In this document: piece after piece, positions 8,974-17,095 of the stretch
Layout: the number at the start of each line of letters is the position of its first letter
How positions within the stretch are numbered: position 1 is the stretch's first letter
Source: Natronohydrobacter sp.
GTDB lineage: Bacteria; Pseudomonadota; Alphaproteobacteria; Rhodobacterales; Rhodobacteraceae
Direction: 5' to 3'
DNA: 64,000 nucleotides
NCBI GenBank assembly: GCA_030603695.1
Contig: JAUVXF010000008.1
Location: forward strand, 36,908 to 100,907
Program-made: the position numbers and the translations under genes
Notes under the pieces: model-generated
Seen by the model: only the letters and a program-made list of their open reading frames with translations
Databases searched by the model: none
Told to the model about the DNA's origin: nothing

Positions 8974-9917
8974 TGGCGCTTTGGGAAATCCTGATTTCGG
9001 CCAGTTTCTGGGCGGCGGCAATCCGCATCGCCTCTCCGCTTATCTTTGCCACATTGGGAGAGCTGATCTGCGAACGCGCAGGCGTGCTTAATCTGGGCAT
9101 AGAGGGGATCATGGTGATGGGGGCCTTTACGGGCTGGTTTGCCGTGTATCTGGGCCTGCCGCTTTGGGGCGGCGTGGCGGTGGCCTTTGCCTCTGGCATG
9201 CTATTTGGCCTGCTGCATGCCACGCTGACAGTGCCCTTTGGCCTGTCGCAACATGTTGTTGGCCTTGGGATTACGCTTTTGGCCACGGCCACAGCCTATT
9301 TCGCCTACAGGCTGGCACTGCCGCAGGTAACAAGCCCGCCACGGATTGATCCGTTTCAGCCTTTGCCTGTGCCCATCCTGTCGGATATCCCGTTTTTTGG
9401 CCCTGCATTGTTTACCCAGACAGCGCTGACCTATGCCGCCTTCGGGCTGGCGCTGGTGGTGGGGCTGGTGCTTTATCGCACGCCCCTGGGGCTGGCGGTG
9501 CGCGCTGTGGGGGAAAACCCGGCCGCCGCTGCCGCACAGGGCCTGTCTGTCACGGGGCTGCGCATGGGGGCGGTTATCATAGGGTCTGGCTTCATGGCTG
9601 TGGGGGGGGCTTTTCTCACCCTTTCGGCCTTTTCGTCTTTCTTTTTCGATATGGTCAACGGGCGCGGCTGGATTTGCATTGCGCTTGTGGTCTTTGGCGC
9701 ATGGCGGCCCGGCAAGGCGGTGCTGGGCGCGGTGCTGTTTGCGGCATTCGATGCAGGGCAGGTGCGCTTGCAACAGACAGAACTGGGCGCGGTGCTGCCC
9801 TATCAGCTGTTTCTGGCGCTGCCCTTCATCCTGTCAATCGTGGCGCTTGTCATCATGTCGCGCCGCGCCGAAGTGCCCGCCGCGCTGATGGTTCCATATA
9901 ACAAAGGGGAACGGTGA
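8970..9917 (+). CDS. ABC transporter permease, nucleobase/nucleoside type (second)
   Basis: Second inner-membrane permease, 315 aa, of the YufQ-like branch. The segment FATLGELICERAGVLNLGIEGI near the N-terminus is diagnostic of BMP-transporter permeases. RTPLGLAVRAVGENPAAA forms the cytoplasmic coupling loop. The start is ATG 8970, overlapping the previous stop as ATGA; another ATG follows directly. The 3' end overlaps the deaminase start (TGATG). With the preceding permease, ATPase and binding protein it completes an importer, whose substrate is likely the base acted on by the downstream deaminase. Confidence 0.88.
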   Translation: MMALWEILISASFWAAAIRIASPLIFATLGELICERAGVLNLGIEGIMVMGAFTGWFAVYLGLPLWGGVAVAFASGMLFGLLHATLTVPFGLSQHVVGLGITLLATATAYFAYRLALPQVTSPPRIDPFQPLPVPILSDIPFFGPALFTQTALTYAAFGLALVVGLVLYRTPLGLAVRAVGENPAAAAAQGLSVTGLRMGAVIIGSGFMAVGGAFLTLSAFSSFFFDMVNGRGWICIALVVFGAWRPGKAVLGAVLFAAFDAGQVRLQQTELGAVLPYQLFLALPFILSIVALVIMSRRAEVPAALMVPYNKGER

Positions 9918-11182
9918 TGTTTGATCTGCTGGTCAAGGGGGGCACGCTGCCCGATGGGCGCGTGGCAGATATCGGGATCACAGGCGCGCAGATTGTGGCG
10001 GTGGGCCACTTGGAGGCGCAGGCAGGGCAGGTGATCGATGCCACAGGCGATCTGGTCGCGCCGCCCTTTGTCGATCCGCATTTTCATATGGATGCAACGC
10101 TGTCTTACGGCATGCCGCGCGTCAATGCCTTTGGCACATTGCTGGAAGGGATCAGCCTGTGGGGGGAATTGCGCGATATCGCCACTGTGGAAGATATGGT
10201 CGCACGCGGCTTGCGCTATTGCGATTGGGCCGTCAGCATGGGGCTTTTGGCCATCCGCACCCATGTGGATACAACCCCAGACCATCTGCGGGGCGTAGAG
10301 GCCATGCTGGAACTGAAGCGCCGCGTGGCCCCTTACTTGGATTTGCAGCTTGTGGCCTTCCCGCAAGATGGCCTCTATCGCAGCGCGACAGGCCGGGCCA
10401 ATCTGCTGCGCGCGCTGGATATGGGCGTGGATGTGGTGGGCGGTATCCCCCATTTTGAACGCACCATGGACGAGGGCGCAGAGAGCGTGCGCGATCTGTG
10501 CCGTATCGCGGCAGAGCGTGGCTTGCCCATAGACCTGCATTGCGACGAAACCGACGACCCCCATAGCCGCCATGTGGAAACCCTTGCGCGCGAAGTGACG
10601 CGCCACGGGCTGGCGGGGCGCGCGGCAGGCAGCCATCTGACATCCATGCATTCGATGGATAATTACTATGTGTCAAAACTGCTGCCGCTGATTGCCGAAT
10701 CCGGCCTTGCGGCCATTCCCAACCCGCTGATCAATATCACCCTTCAGGGCCGCCATGACAGCTACCCCAAGCGTCGGGGCCTGACCCGCGTGAAGGAAAT
10801 GCAGGCGCTGGGCATCCGCGTGGGCTGGGGCCAGGATTGCGTGCTAGACCCGTGGTATAGCCTTGGCACGGCGGATATGCTGGATGTGGCCTTTATGGGG
10901 CTGCATGTCGCGCAAATGACCCATCCTGACGAAATCGCGCGCTGCTTCCAGATGGTCACACAGGAGAACGCCGCCATCATGGGGTTGGAAGGCTATGGGC
11001 TTGCACCGGGCTGCACCGCCTCTCTGGTGGTGCTGGATGCGGCCAGCCCGACAGAGGCGCTGCGCCTGCGCCCCGACCGGCTGGCGGTGATTTCCAAAGG
11101 CAAGCTGGTGGCGCAGCGCGCCCGCAATGACGCGCGGCTGGATTTGCCCGCGCGCCCGGCACAGGTGCGCCGCAGGTTCTGA
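9917..11182 (+). CDS. CodA-type deaminase with Cys at the Asp314 position; candidate 5-methylcytosine deaminase
   Basis: Amidohydrolase-superfamily deaminase, 421 aa, cytosolic and metal-dependent. It aligns by eye with E. coli cytosine deaminase: metal ligands in DPHFHMD (His55, His57), LVAFPQDG (the Gln that reads the base), HCDETDD (His208 with the catalytic Glu), SHLTSMHS, and DPWYSLGT. At the catalytic Asp the sequence reads GQDCVLDPW. Asp307 is kept, but the next residue is Cys308 where E. coli has Asp314. Published work on CodA homologues used loss of Asp314 to identify 5-methylcytosine deaminases, including one from Rhodobacter sphaeroides. So the likely reaction is 5-methylcytosine to thymine plus ammonia. 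The last gene of the BMP transporter operon; ATG 9917 overlaps the permease stop. Plain cytosine or isoguanine remain possible substrates. Confidence 0.8.
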   Translation: MFDLLVKGGTLPDGRVADIGITGAQIVAVGHLEAQAGQVIDATGDLVAPPFVDPHFHMDATLSYGMPRVNAFGTLLEGISLWGELRDIATVEDMVARGLRYCDWAVSMGLLAIRTHVDTTPDHLRGVEAMLELKRRVAPYLDLQLVAFPQDGLYRSATGRANLLRALDMGVDVVGGIPHFERTMDEGAESVRDLCRIAAERGLPIDLHCDETDDPHSRHVETLAREVTRHGLAGRAAGSHLTSMHSMDNYYVSKLLPLIAESGLAAIPNPLINITLQGRHDSYPKRRGLTRVKEMQALGIRVGWGQDCVLDPWYSLGTADMLDVAFMGLHVAQMTHPDEIARCFQMVTQENAAIMGLEGYGLAPGCTASLVVLDAASPTEALRLRPDRLAVISKGKLVAQRARNDARLDLPARPAQVRRRF

Positions 11183-11262
11183 GCGGGCGCAGGCTGCGCG
11201 GTGCTTGTGTGCCGCGCCGTGATCTGGCAACAGATTGACCACACAAAAAGATAGGCCCCGCG

Positions 11263-11457
11263 ATGCGCCTGATCGATCCCGCACATCCCTTCTACCGCGC
11301 CAAATGGCGCCGCTATCTGCTGGTAGCGTTGCCTTTTGTCTGGGCCGGGGTGGAATGGAGTGCGGGCAATCCGGTTTGGGCCTATCTTTCTGCCGCGATT
11401 GGCGGCTATCTGGCATGGCATCTGGTGTTGAACTGGCGCTCTGACAGCGCGGATTAA
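11263..11457 (+). CDS. Small membrane protein, DUF3329-like
   Basis: 64 aa with two hydrophobic segments (LLVALPFVWAGVEW and VWAYLSAAIGGYLAWHLVL) and a charged N-terminus beginning MRLIDPAHPFYR. This resembles short Rhodobacteraceae membrane proteins often annotated as DUF3329. It follows the deaminase after 80 nt that contain a GC-rich hairpin-prone stretch, and its stop overlaps the 3' end of the convergent inositol dehydrogenase gene by 4 nt. No function can be given. The family name is from memory of similar proteins and is tentative. Confidence 0.55.
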   Translation: MRLIDPAHPFYRAKWRRYLLVALPFVWAGVEWSAGNPVWAYLSAAIGGYLAWHLVLNWRSDSAD

Positions 11458-12443
11458 GCCAAATCCACAGGCAGCCCGGTTGCGCGTGACACTGTGGCGG
11501 CATCTGCCAGAATTTGCGCCTGCAACCCGTCGTGAATATCCGGCTCTGGTGCGGCCCCGCCTGTTGCCGCCGCGATAAAGGCGCGCATTTCGGCCAGATA
11601 GGCGGCCTCATAGCGTTCCAGAAAGAAATGCTGCGCCGGGGCGCGGCGAAACCCTGCTGCGGTGGCGATTTCCACAGTCGTTTCCAACTGGTTTTCGGCG
11701 CGCAGCATGCCGCTTTGACCATGCACCTCTATGCGCTGGTCATACCCGTAAGAAGCGCGGCGCGAGTTGGAAATCTGACAAATCCGCCCGCTGGCCGTTG
11801 TCAGGATAACGGCGGCAGTATCCACATCGCCCGCCGCACCTATGGCGGGATCAACCAGCGCAGACCCTACCGCATGCAGGCGGATGAATTCCTCGCCCAT
11901 CAAAAAGCGCGCCATGTCGAAATCATGGATCATCATATCCCGAAACAACCCGCCAGAGCGTTCGATATAAGAGACGGGCGGCGGGGCAGGATCGCGCGAG
12001 GTGATGATGACCAATTCCACCGCGCCGATATCGCCCGCCCGGATGCGCGCGCGCAGAGCGGCGAAATTGGGGTCAAACCGGCGGTTGAACCCTGTCATGA
12101 AGGGCACGCCTGCGGCGGTGACGGCCTCTATGCAGGTGCGGATATTGGCCACGGACATATCCACGGGCTTTTCGCAAAAGATCGCCTTGCCCGCTCTGGC
12201 GGCCGCGATGATCTGATCAAAATGGCTGTCAGTTGGCGTGCCGATGATCACGCCATCCACATCCGGGGCCGAGAGGATCGCGCCCACATCGCGCACATGT
12301 GCGCCTGTGCTGGCTGCCAAGGCCTGCGCGGCAGCGGGCAGGGCATCGGCCACCGCCACCACCTGTGCGCCCTCCAGCGCCTTGATAGAGCGCGCATGCA
12401 CCTGCCCGATACGCCCACAGCCCAATAACCCAAGTCTTAGCAT
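11454..12443 (-). CDS. iolG: Gfo/Idh/MocA dehydrogenase, inositol 2-dehydrogenase-like
   Basis: NAD-dependent oxidoreductase, 329 aa from ATG 12443 (MLRLGLLGCG); the frame extends upstream but lacks family features. The N-terminal Rossmann motif is GLLGCGRIGQVH and the EKP motif is FCEKPVDMS. FNRRFDPNF and the active-site region MIHDFDMARFL match inositol 2-dehydrogenases, which oxidise myo-inositol to scyllo-inosose, the first step of inositol breakdown. It is the last gene of the minus-strand iol operon, one base after the aldolase stop. Two further Gfo/Idh/MocA genes lie in the same locus, so which one acts on myo-inositol and which on scyllo- or D-chiro-inositol is not decided by sequence. 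Confidence 0.75.
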   Translation of the reverse strand: MLRLGLLGCGRIGQVHARSIKALEGAQVVAVADALPAAAQALAASTGAHVRDVGAILSAPDVDGVIIGTPTDSHFDQIIAAARAGKAIFCEKPVDMSVANIRTCIEAVTAAGVPFMTGFNRRFDPNFAALRARIRAGDIGAVELVIITSRDPAPPPVSYIERSGGLFRDMMIHDFDMARFLMGEEFIRLHAVGSALVDPAIGAAGDVDTAAVILTTASGRICQISNSRRASYGYDQRIEVHGQSGMLRAENQLETTVEIATAAGFRRAPAQHFFLERYEAAYLAEMRAFIAAATGGAAPEPDIHDGLQAQILADAATVSRATGLPVDLA

Positions 12444-12444
12444 T

Positions 12445-13284
12445 CTATGCCCTTCCTGATGCGCCAAGGCCCCTGATGACCGCGCGCGCGGCCTCCATGA
12501 CCGGATCATGTGTTTCCTTCAGTATCGCCACCCTGTCAAACCGGGCCGGATCGGCATGTATGGCCGCGCGCAAGGCCGCGCCAAAGGCCATGCGCAATTC
12601 GGTTCCGATATTGAATTTCGCAATGCGCGATCCCGCCGCAAGTGCTGCGCGCTGGGCATGAGGCACGCCAGAGCCGCCATGAATGACAAGCGCCACATCG
12701 GTCACGGCCTCTATGGCGCGAATGCGCGCCTCATCCAGCCCGCCTTCATGGTCGGTTTGCAAATGCACATTGCCCACCGATATCGCCATGGCATCCACCC
12801 CCGTTTCGCGCGCGAAGATCGCGGCCTCTCGCGGGTCTGTCCCGGCAGAGGTTTCGCCGCCCGAATAGCCTACAAAGCCAATCTCGCCCTCGCAGGAAAT
12901 ACCCGCCGCATGGGCCATTGCGGCCACTTGGGCGGTTTCGTCTATATTCTGGGCCAGCGGCTTGCGAGAGCCGTCATACATCAGCGAGGTAAACCCCGCC
13001 TCCAGCGCCGCGCGGCATTCCGCCAGCGTATAGCCATGATCCAGATGCACCACCACGGGCACATCCACACTGGCCGCCAGATAGCGCATCATCGCGCCCA
13101 GAACGGGCAGGGGGGTATGCGCCCGGCACGATGGCCCGGCCTGCAAGATCACAGGCGCGCGTTCGGCCTGCGCGGCCATGGCATAGGCGCGCATATCCTC
13201 CCAGCCAAGGCAGACAAGGCCGGGAACGGCATAGCCCTCCTTTAGCGCGGGGTGCAGCACATCGGAAAGGGTTGCAAGTGTCAT
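12445..13284 (-). CDS. iolJ: Class II aldolase, candidate 5-dehydro-2-deoxyphosphogluconate aldolase
   Basis: Class II fructose-bisphosphate aldolase family, 279 aa. Zn-ligand segments are visible as VVVHLDHGYT, CEGEIG and VIHGGSGVP; the phosphate-binding region is KFNIGTELR. In an iol operon the expected reaction is cleavage of 2-deoxy-5-keto-D-gluconate 6-phosphate to dihydroxyacetone phosphate and malonate semialdehyde (the IolJ step). The start overlaps the stop of the IolB-like gene as ATGA. The symbol rests on context; tagatose- or fructose-bisphosphate aldolase activity cannot be excluded by motif alone. Confidence 0.7.
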   Translation of the reverse strand: MTLATLSDVLHPALKEGYAVPGLVCLGWEDMRAYAMAAQAERAPVILQAGPSCRAHTPLPVLGAMMRYLAASVDVPVVVHLDHGYTLAECRAALEAGFTSLMYDGSRKPLAQNIDETAQVAAMAHAAGISCEGEIGFVGYSGGETSAGTDPREAAIFARETGVDAMAISVGNVHLQTDHEGGLDEARIRAIEAVTDVALVIHGGSGVPHAQRAALAAGSRIAKFNIGTELRMAFGAALRAAIHADPARFDRVAILKETHDPVMEAARAVIRGLGASGRA

Positions 13285-14120
13285 TTGAACTTTGCCACCA
13301 TATCCATAATGCCGGGGATTGTGTGCAATTGCGCGGCATGGGTGGGTTGGAAATACTGTTTCAGGCTGCGTTGCGATTGCCCGCCAAGGATGGTGAAATA
13401 ATACATCTCATAGCCCGGCAGCACGCAGCAGGGGTGATAGCCCTTGTCAATCAGCACGGTGGAACGGTTCATGATGTGATAGGCATCGCCCGGTTCATTA
13501 TCCACCCGTTGCAGCATTTGCAGCCCCGACCCGTAATCGGGTTTGAAGCGGAAATTGTAGCATTCATCATGGCGCGTTTCATCCGGCAGCCTGTCTGTAT
13601 CATGCTTGTGGCTGGGAAAGCCCGACCAGCCACCCGCGCCCACGGTGAACAACTCGCTCACCAGCAGGCGGCCCACGCGGTCATGATGGGCGGCGCCCAG
13701 AATATGCTTGATCTTGCGGTGTGTCTTGGTGTCATCGCTGCCATATTGCACCACATCCAGATCACCCGCGCGCACGGCAAAAGGGGCCAGCGTTTCGGCA
13801 AATTGCGCGCCAGCGACAAAGACCTCGGTATCTGTCAGCGCGGTGATGCGCGCGCCCGTATCGGTGGGCACATACACGCCTTCGGGTTCGCCATCCCAGA
13901 CATCCGCGCCGCGATTGCCGATTTCGGCAAATCTTTGCCCGCCTGTTTCCACTGTTACTGTGCCCGTTGCAGGCACAATGCAGGTTTCATAGCCCGACAC
14001 GCGGTAGTCAAAACTCTCTCCTGCTTTCAGGTGCAGGATGTTGAAATAGACCAAGGGCACAAGCGGATCATTGCAATCCACGATCGGGCGGTTCTGGTTG
14101 TCATGGGGGGCGATATGCAT
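13281..14120 (-). CDS. IolB-family cupin, divergent paralogue
   Basis: Bicupin of the IolB/KduI type, 279 aa. Metal-binding residues are visible in FPSHKHDTD, then HDECYNF and DKGYHPCC, followed by the family-typical GYEMYYFTI. Canonical IolB isomerises 5-deoxy-glucuronate to 2-deoxy-5-keto-gluconate. A second, more canonical IolB lies at 24508-25308, so this copy may act on a related isomer or be a diverged duplicate. It sits between iolC (11-nt gap) and the aldolase (4-nt overlap), so it is co-transcribed with the core iol genes. A distinct substrate is inference. Confidence 0.7.
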   Translation of the reverse strand: MHIAPHDNQNRPIVDCNDPLVPLVYFNILHLKAGESFDYRVSGYETCIVPATGTVTVETGGQRFAEIGNRGADVWDGEPEGVYVPTDTGARITALTDTEVFVAGAQFAETLAPFAVRAGDLDVVQYGSDDTKTHRKIKHILGAAHHDRVGRLLVSELFTVGAGGWSGFPSHKHDTDRLPDETRHDECYNFRFKPDYGSGLQMLQRVDNEPGDAYHIMNRSTVLIDKGYHPCCVLPGYEMYYFTILGGQSQRSLKQYFQPTHAAQLHTIPGIMDMVAKFK

Positions 14121-14131
14121 GGCTTTATCCT

Positions 14132-15100
14132 TCAGGCGGCGGTTGGTGCGGCATGGTGTTTGAGGAAATCATCCAGTTCCGCGCGGCTGGGCATGGCAGG
14201 CGCGCAGCCCACCCGCGCCACCACCATCGCCGCATTGGCAGAGCCTTGCAAAACGGCGTCACGCAGGCTCAGCCCATCGGCCAGCCCCGCTACAAGGCCG
14301 CCCATGAAACTGTCACCCGCGCCTGTAGGTTTAAGCGCCTGTGTGCGGTAAATTCCGGTTGTGATTTCGCCATCGGGGGTAACAGTGATCGCGCCCTTTT
14401 CGCCCATCTTGTAGACGGCCAGTTTTGCGCCTGCCGCGACCAGTTCGCGCGCCTTGTCCAGCCCGCGCGCATAATCGCCCGCCATGAACCCGAATTCCAC
14501 ATCATTGCCCACAATCACATCACACATCCCGCCCGCGCGGGAATAGACATCTGCGGCCACTTGCGCCGAAGGCCAGGAATAGGGCCGGTAGTCGATATCG
14601 AAAATCAAAGGCAGGCCCGCCGCGCGCGCCAGATCAAAGGCCCGAAAAGCTGCCGTGCGCGAGGGTTCTGCCGCAAATACTGTCCCCGTGGTGATCAGCG
14701 CATCATAGGCGCTGTAATCCACGGCCTCGACATCCGCTTGCGTCATTTCAAAATCGGCAGCGCCATTGCGGTAGATGACGGATTGGTGATCCTCTATCCG
14801 CGACTCTACCACGGCCAGAGAATTGCGGGCCTCTCCGCCGACAGAGCGCACATGCGCCCGGCCAATGCCGTATTTGTCCAACTCATTCAGCGCAAAGCGC
14901 CCGATTGCATCATCTGACACGCAGGTGACAAGATCGGCACTGCCGCCCAGCTTGCAGATAGCCACACCGATATTGGCGGATGATCCGCCAAGGCAAGCAA
15001 AGAAATGGGTGGCCTCTTCGGTTCTTGTTCCGGGGGGGTCGGGGTAGAAATCCATCCCCGCGCGCCCGATGATGACAAAGCGATTGCCCTTCAGGATCAT
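14132..15100 (-). CDS. iolC: 5-dehydro-2-deoxygluconokinase
   Basis: PfkB-family sugar kinase, 322 aa. It has the N-terminal GGSSANIGVAICKLGG substrate region and the C-terminal PfkB signature with catalytic Asp (TGAGDSFMGGL). ATP-binding loop residues lie between. In the inositol pathway it phosphorylates 2-deoxy-5-keto-D-gluconate before aldolase cleavage. ATG 15100 lies one base after the iolD stop, so translation is coupled. The neighbours iolD, IolB-like and aldolase make the specific assignment strong; by motif alone it could be 2-keto-3-deoxygluconokinase or another PfkB kinase. Confidence 0.85.
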   Translation of the reverse strand: MILKGNRFVIIGRAGMDFYPDPPGTRTEEATHFFACLGGSSANIGVAICKLGGSADLVTCVSDDAIGRFALNELDKYGIGRAHVRSVGGEARNSLAVVESRIEDHQSVIYRNGAADFEMTQADVEAVDYSAYDALITTGTVFAAEPSRTAAFRAFDLARAAGLPLIFDIDYRPYSWPSAQVAADVYSRAGGMCDVIVGNDVEFGFMAGDYARGLDKARELVAAGAKLAVYKMGEKGAITVTPDGEITTGIYRTQALKPTGAGDSFMGGLVAGLADGLSLRDAVLQGSANAAMVVARVGCAPAMPSRAELDDFLKHHAAPTAA

Positions 15101-15101
15101 C

Positions 15102-16973
15102 CTACACCCCCTGCCGCTGCGTGCTGCGAGTGGCCTCTATCTCTGCATGTTTGGCGCGCACGCTGGCACTGTCAGAGACTTGCGGCGTGCCCACTTCCCA
15201 CCACGCATGGCCCTGCGTCGTCCAGCCCTCATAGGGATCAACCTGCATGACGATGACGGTGGTCTTGGCAGAGGCTTTTGCCGCGCTGAAGGCCGCGCCC
15301 AGTTCGGCAGGGTTGGCCACGGTCACGGCATCGGCCCCCATTGCGCGGGCATGGCTTTCAAAATCCACCACAAAGGGTTCGGGCACTGTGGGGCAATCCG
15401 CAATCAGATTGTTGAAGCTGTCTTGCCCGGTGTTGTTTTGCAATTTGTTGATGACAGCAAAACCCCCATTATCCAGCACAAGGATGATCAGCTTCTTTTG
15501 CGTCAGCACCGAAGAATAGATATCGGAATTCATCAGCAGATAACTGCCATCGCCCACAAAGACGATTGTATCGCGCTCTGGTTCCGCCTCTGCCTGCGCA
15601 ATGCGTGCACCCCATCCGCCCGCGATTTCATAGCCCATGCAGGAAAAGCCAAATTCCACATCCACCGTGCCAATATCCAGCGTGCGCCAATTGGCGGTAA
15701 TTTCGGCAGGCAGCCCGCCTGCGGCTGTCACAATACGGTCGCGCGGGTCGCATAGCGCGTTGACCACGCCAATCGCCTGCGCATAGCTGTTGGGGCGGTT
15801 TCCATGGGCGACATTCTGCGCCACAGTGCTATCCCATTTGCGCCGCTCTTGCTGCGCGCGTTCTGTCCAGTCTGCGGGCGCGCGGTAGCCGCCCATTGCC
15901 GCGCCCAGCAGGGGCAGCGCCAGCTTAGCATCGCCCACAACAGGTAGCGAGAGATGTTTCATCGCGTCATGGCGGCCCACATTCAGCCCGATCAGTTGCG
16001 CATCTTTGGCAAAGGCTGTCCATGATCCTGTGGTGAAATCCTGCAAACGCGTTCCAACGGCCAATACAAGATCGGCCTGCCGCGCGATGTCATTGGCACT
16101 GTCAGAGCCTGTCACCCCGATTGGCCCGATATTGAGCGGGTGTGTGGCCAGCATATTGGCCCGGCCCGCGATGGTTTCCACCACCGGAATGCCGTGGGCT
16201 TCGGCAAATTCGGTCAATTCTGCCACCGCGCCCGAATATTGCACGCCGCCGCCTGCGATGATCATGGGGCGCTTGGCGGCGCGCAAGGCGCGCGCGGCCT
16301 CTGCCACCTCTGCCACATCCGGGGCTTGCCTGCGAATGCGGTGCACGCGGCGGGCGAAAAAGCTTGCGGGGTAATCATAGGCCCAGCCCTGCACATCCTG
16401 CGGCAGTGCAATAAAGGCCGGGCCGCAATCTGCGGGATCGAGCAGTGTGGCAAGTGCGGCGGGCAGGGATTGGATAACTTGCGCAGGATGGGTGATGCGA
16501 TCCCAATAGCGCGAGACGGATTTGAACGCGTCATTCACCCCCAGCGTGGGATTGCCGAAATGTTCCAACTGCTGCAACACCGGGTCTGGCAGGCGTGTGA
16601 GGAAAGTATCACCACACAGCATCAGCACAGGCAGGCGGTTGGCATGGGCCAGCGCTGCGGCTGTCAGCAGATTTGCCGTGCCGGGGCCGGCGCTGGCCGT
16701 GCAGAACATAAACCGCTGGCGCAGATGATATTTGGCATAGGCCGCGGCGGCAAAGCCCATGCTTTGTTCATTCTGGCCCCGGTAAAGCGGCATTTCGGCG
16801 CGATGGGGATAAAGGGCTTCGCCCAGACAGGGCACATTGCCATGGCCGAAAATGCCAAAGCCGCCGCCGCAAATCCGTGTCTCGACCCCGTCAATCTGGA
16901 TGAACTGGTTCATCAGATAGCGCGTGATCGCCTGTGCGGTGGTTAGCCGGATGGTTGCGCTTGCGGCTGTCAT
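15102..16973 (-). CDS. iolD: 3D-(3,5/4)-trihydroxycyclohexane-1,2-dione hydrolase
   Basis: ThDP-dependent ring-opening enzyme of inositol catabolism, 623 aa. It makes 5-deoxy-glucuronate from the trihydroxycyclohexane dione produced by IolE. I chose ATG 16973 because GGAGG lies just upstream and the longer frame runs into the operator. The N-terminal ThDP Pyr domain includes FCTASAGPGTANL; the C-terminal PP domain carries the ThDP-Mg motif beginning GDGSYLLMNSD and ending near LDNGGFAVI. It is first in the minus-strand iolD-C-(B-like)-J-G operon. A LacI-type operator sits 78 nt upstream, between it and the divergent dehydrogenase gene. Confidence 0.9.
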   Translation of the reverse strand: MTAASATIRLTTAQAITRYLMNQFIQIDGVETRICGGGFGIFGHGNVPCLGEALYPHRAEMPLYRGQNEQSMGFAAAAYAKYHLRQRFMFCTASAGPGTANLLTAAALAHANRLPVLMLCGDTFLTRLPDPVLQQLEHFGNPTLGVNDAFKSVSRYWDRITHPAQVIQSLPAALATLLDPADCGPAFIALPQDVQGWAYDYPASFFARRVHRIRRQAPDVAEVAEAARALRAAKRPMIIAGGGVQYSGAVAELTEFAEAHGIPVVETIAGRANMLATHPLNIGPIGVTGSDSANDIARQADLVLAVGTRLQDFTTGSWTAFAKDAQLIGLNVGRHDAMKHLSLPVVGDAKLALPLLGAAMGGYRAPADWTERAQQERRKWDSTVAQNVAHGNRPNSYAQAIGVVNALCDPRDRIVTAAGGLPAEITANWRTLDIGTVDVEFGFSCMGYEIAGGWGARIAQAEAEPERDTIVFVGDGSYLLMNSDIYSSVLTQKKLIILVLDNGGFAVINKLQNNTGQDSFNNLIADCPTVPEPFVVDFESHARAMGADAVTVANPAELGAAFSAAKASAKTTVIVMQVDPYEGWTTQGHAWWEVGTPQVSDSASVRAKHAEIEATRSTQRQGV

Positions 16974-17050
16974 GTGATCCTCCCTGCTCTTATGCCTGCG
17001 GCACAAGCTTGATTGCCTGTTGCACAAGCCTGCGCCACAGGATAACAATT

Positions 17051-17066
17051 TTGCAACCGGTTGCAA
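17051..17066. promoter_or_regulatory. LacI-type operator in the divergent iol promoter region
   Basis: Perfect 16-bp palindrome TTGCAACCGGTTGCAA in the 122-nt gap between iolD (-) and the dehydrogenase gene (+). The central CG and the half-site TTGCAACC fit LacI-family operators. The identical site recurs at 21487-21502, next to the LacI-family gene in this locus, which strongly suggests that this protein binds both. Confidence 0.8.
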
Positions 17067-17095
17067 CAGGGCTTGTGCATGCAAAGGGGCGAATC

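Noticed and set aside
13131..14351. 406-codon plus-strand frame across the aldolase, IolB-like and iolC genes
   Set aside because: It spans three minus-strand genes with clear family motifs and has none of its own.
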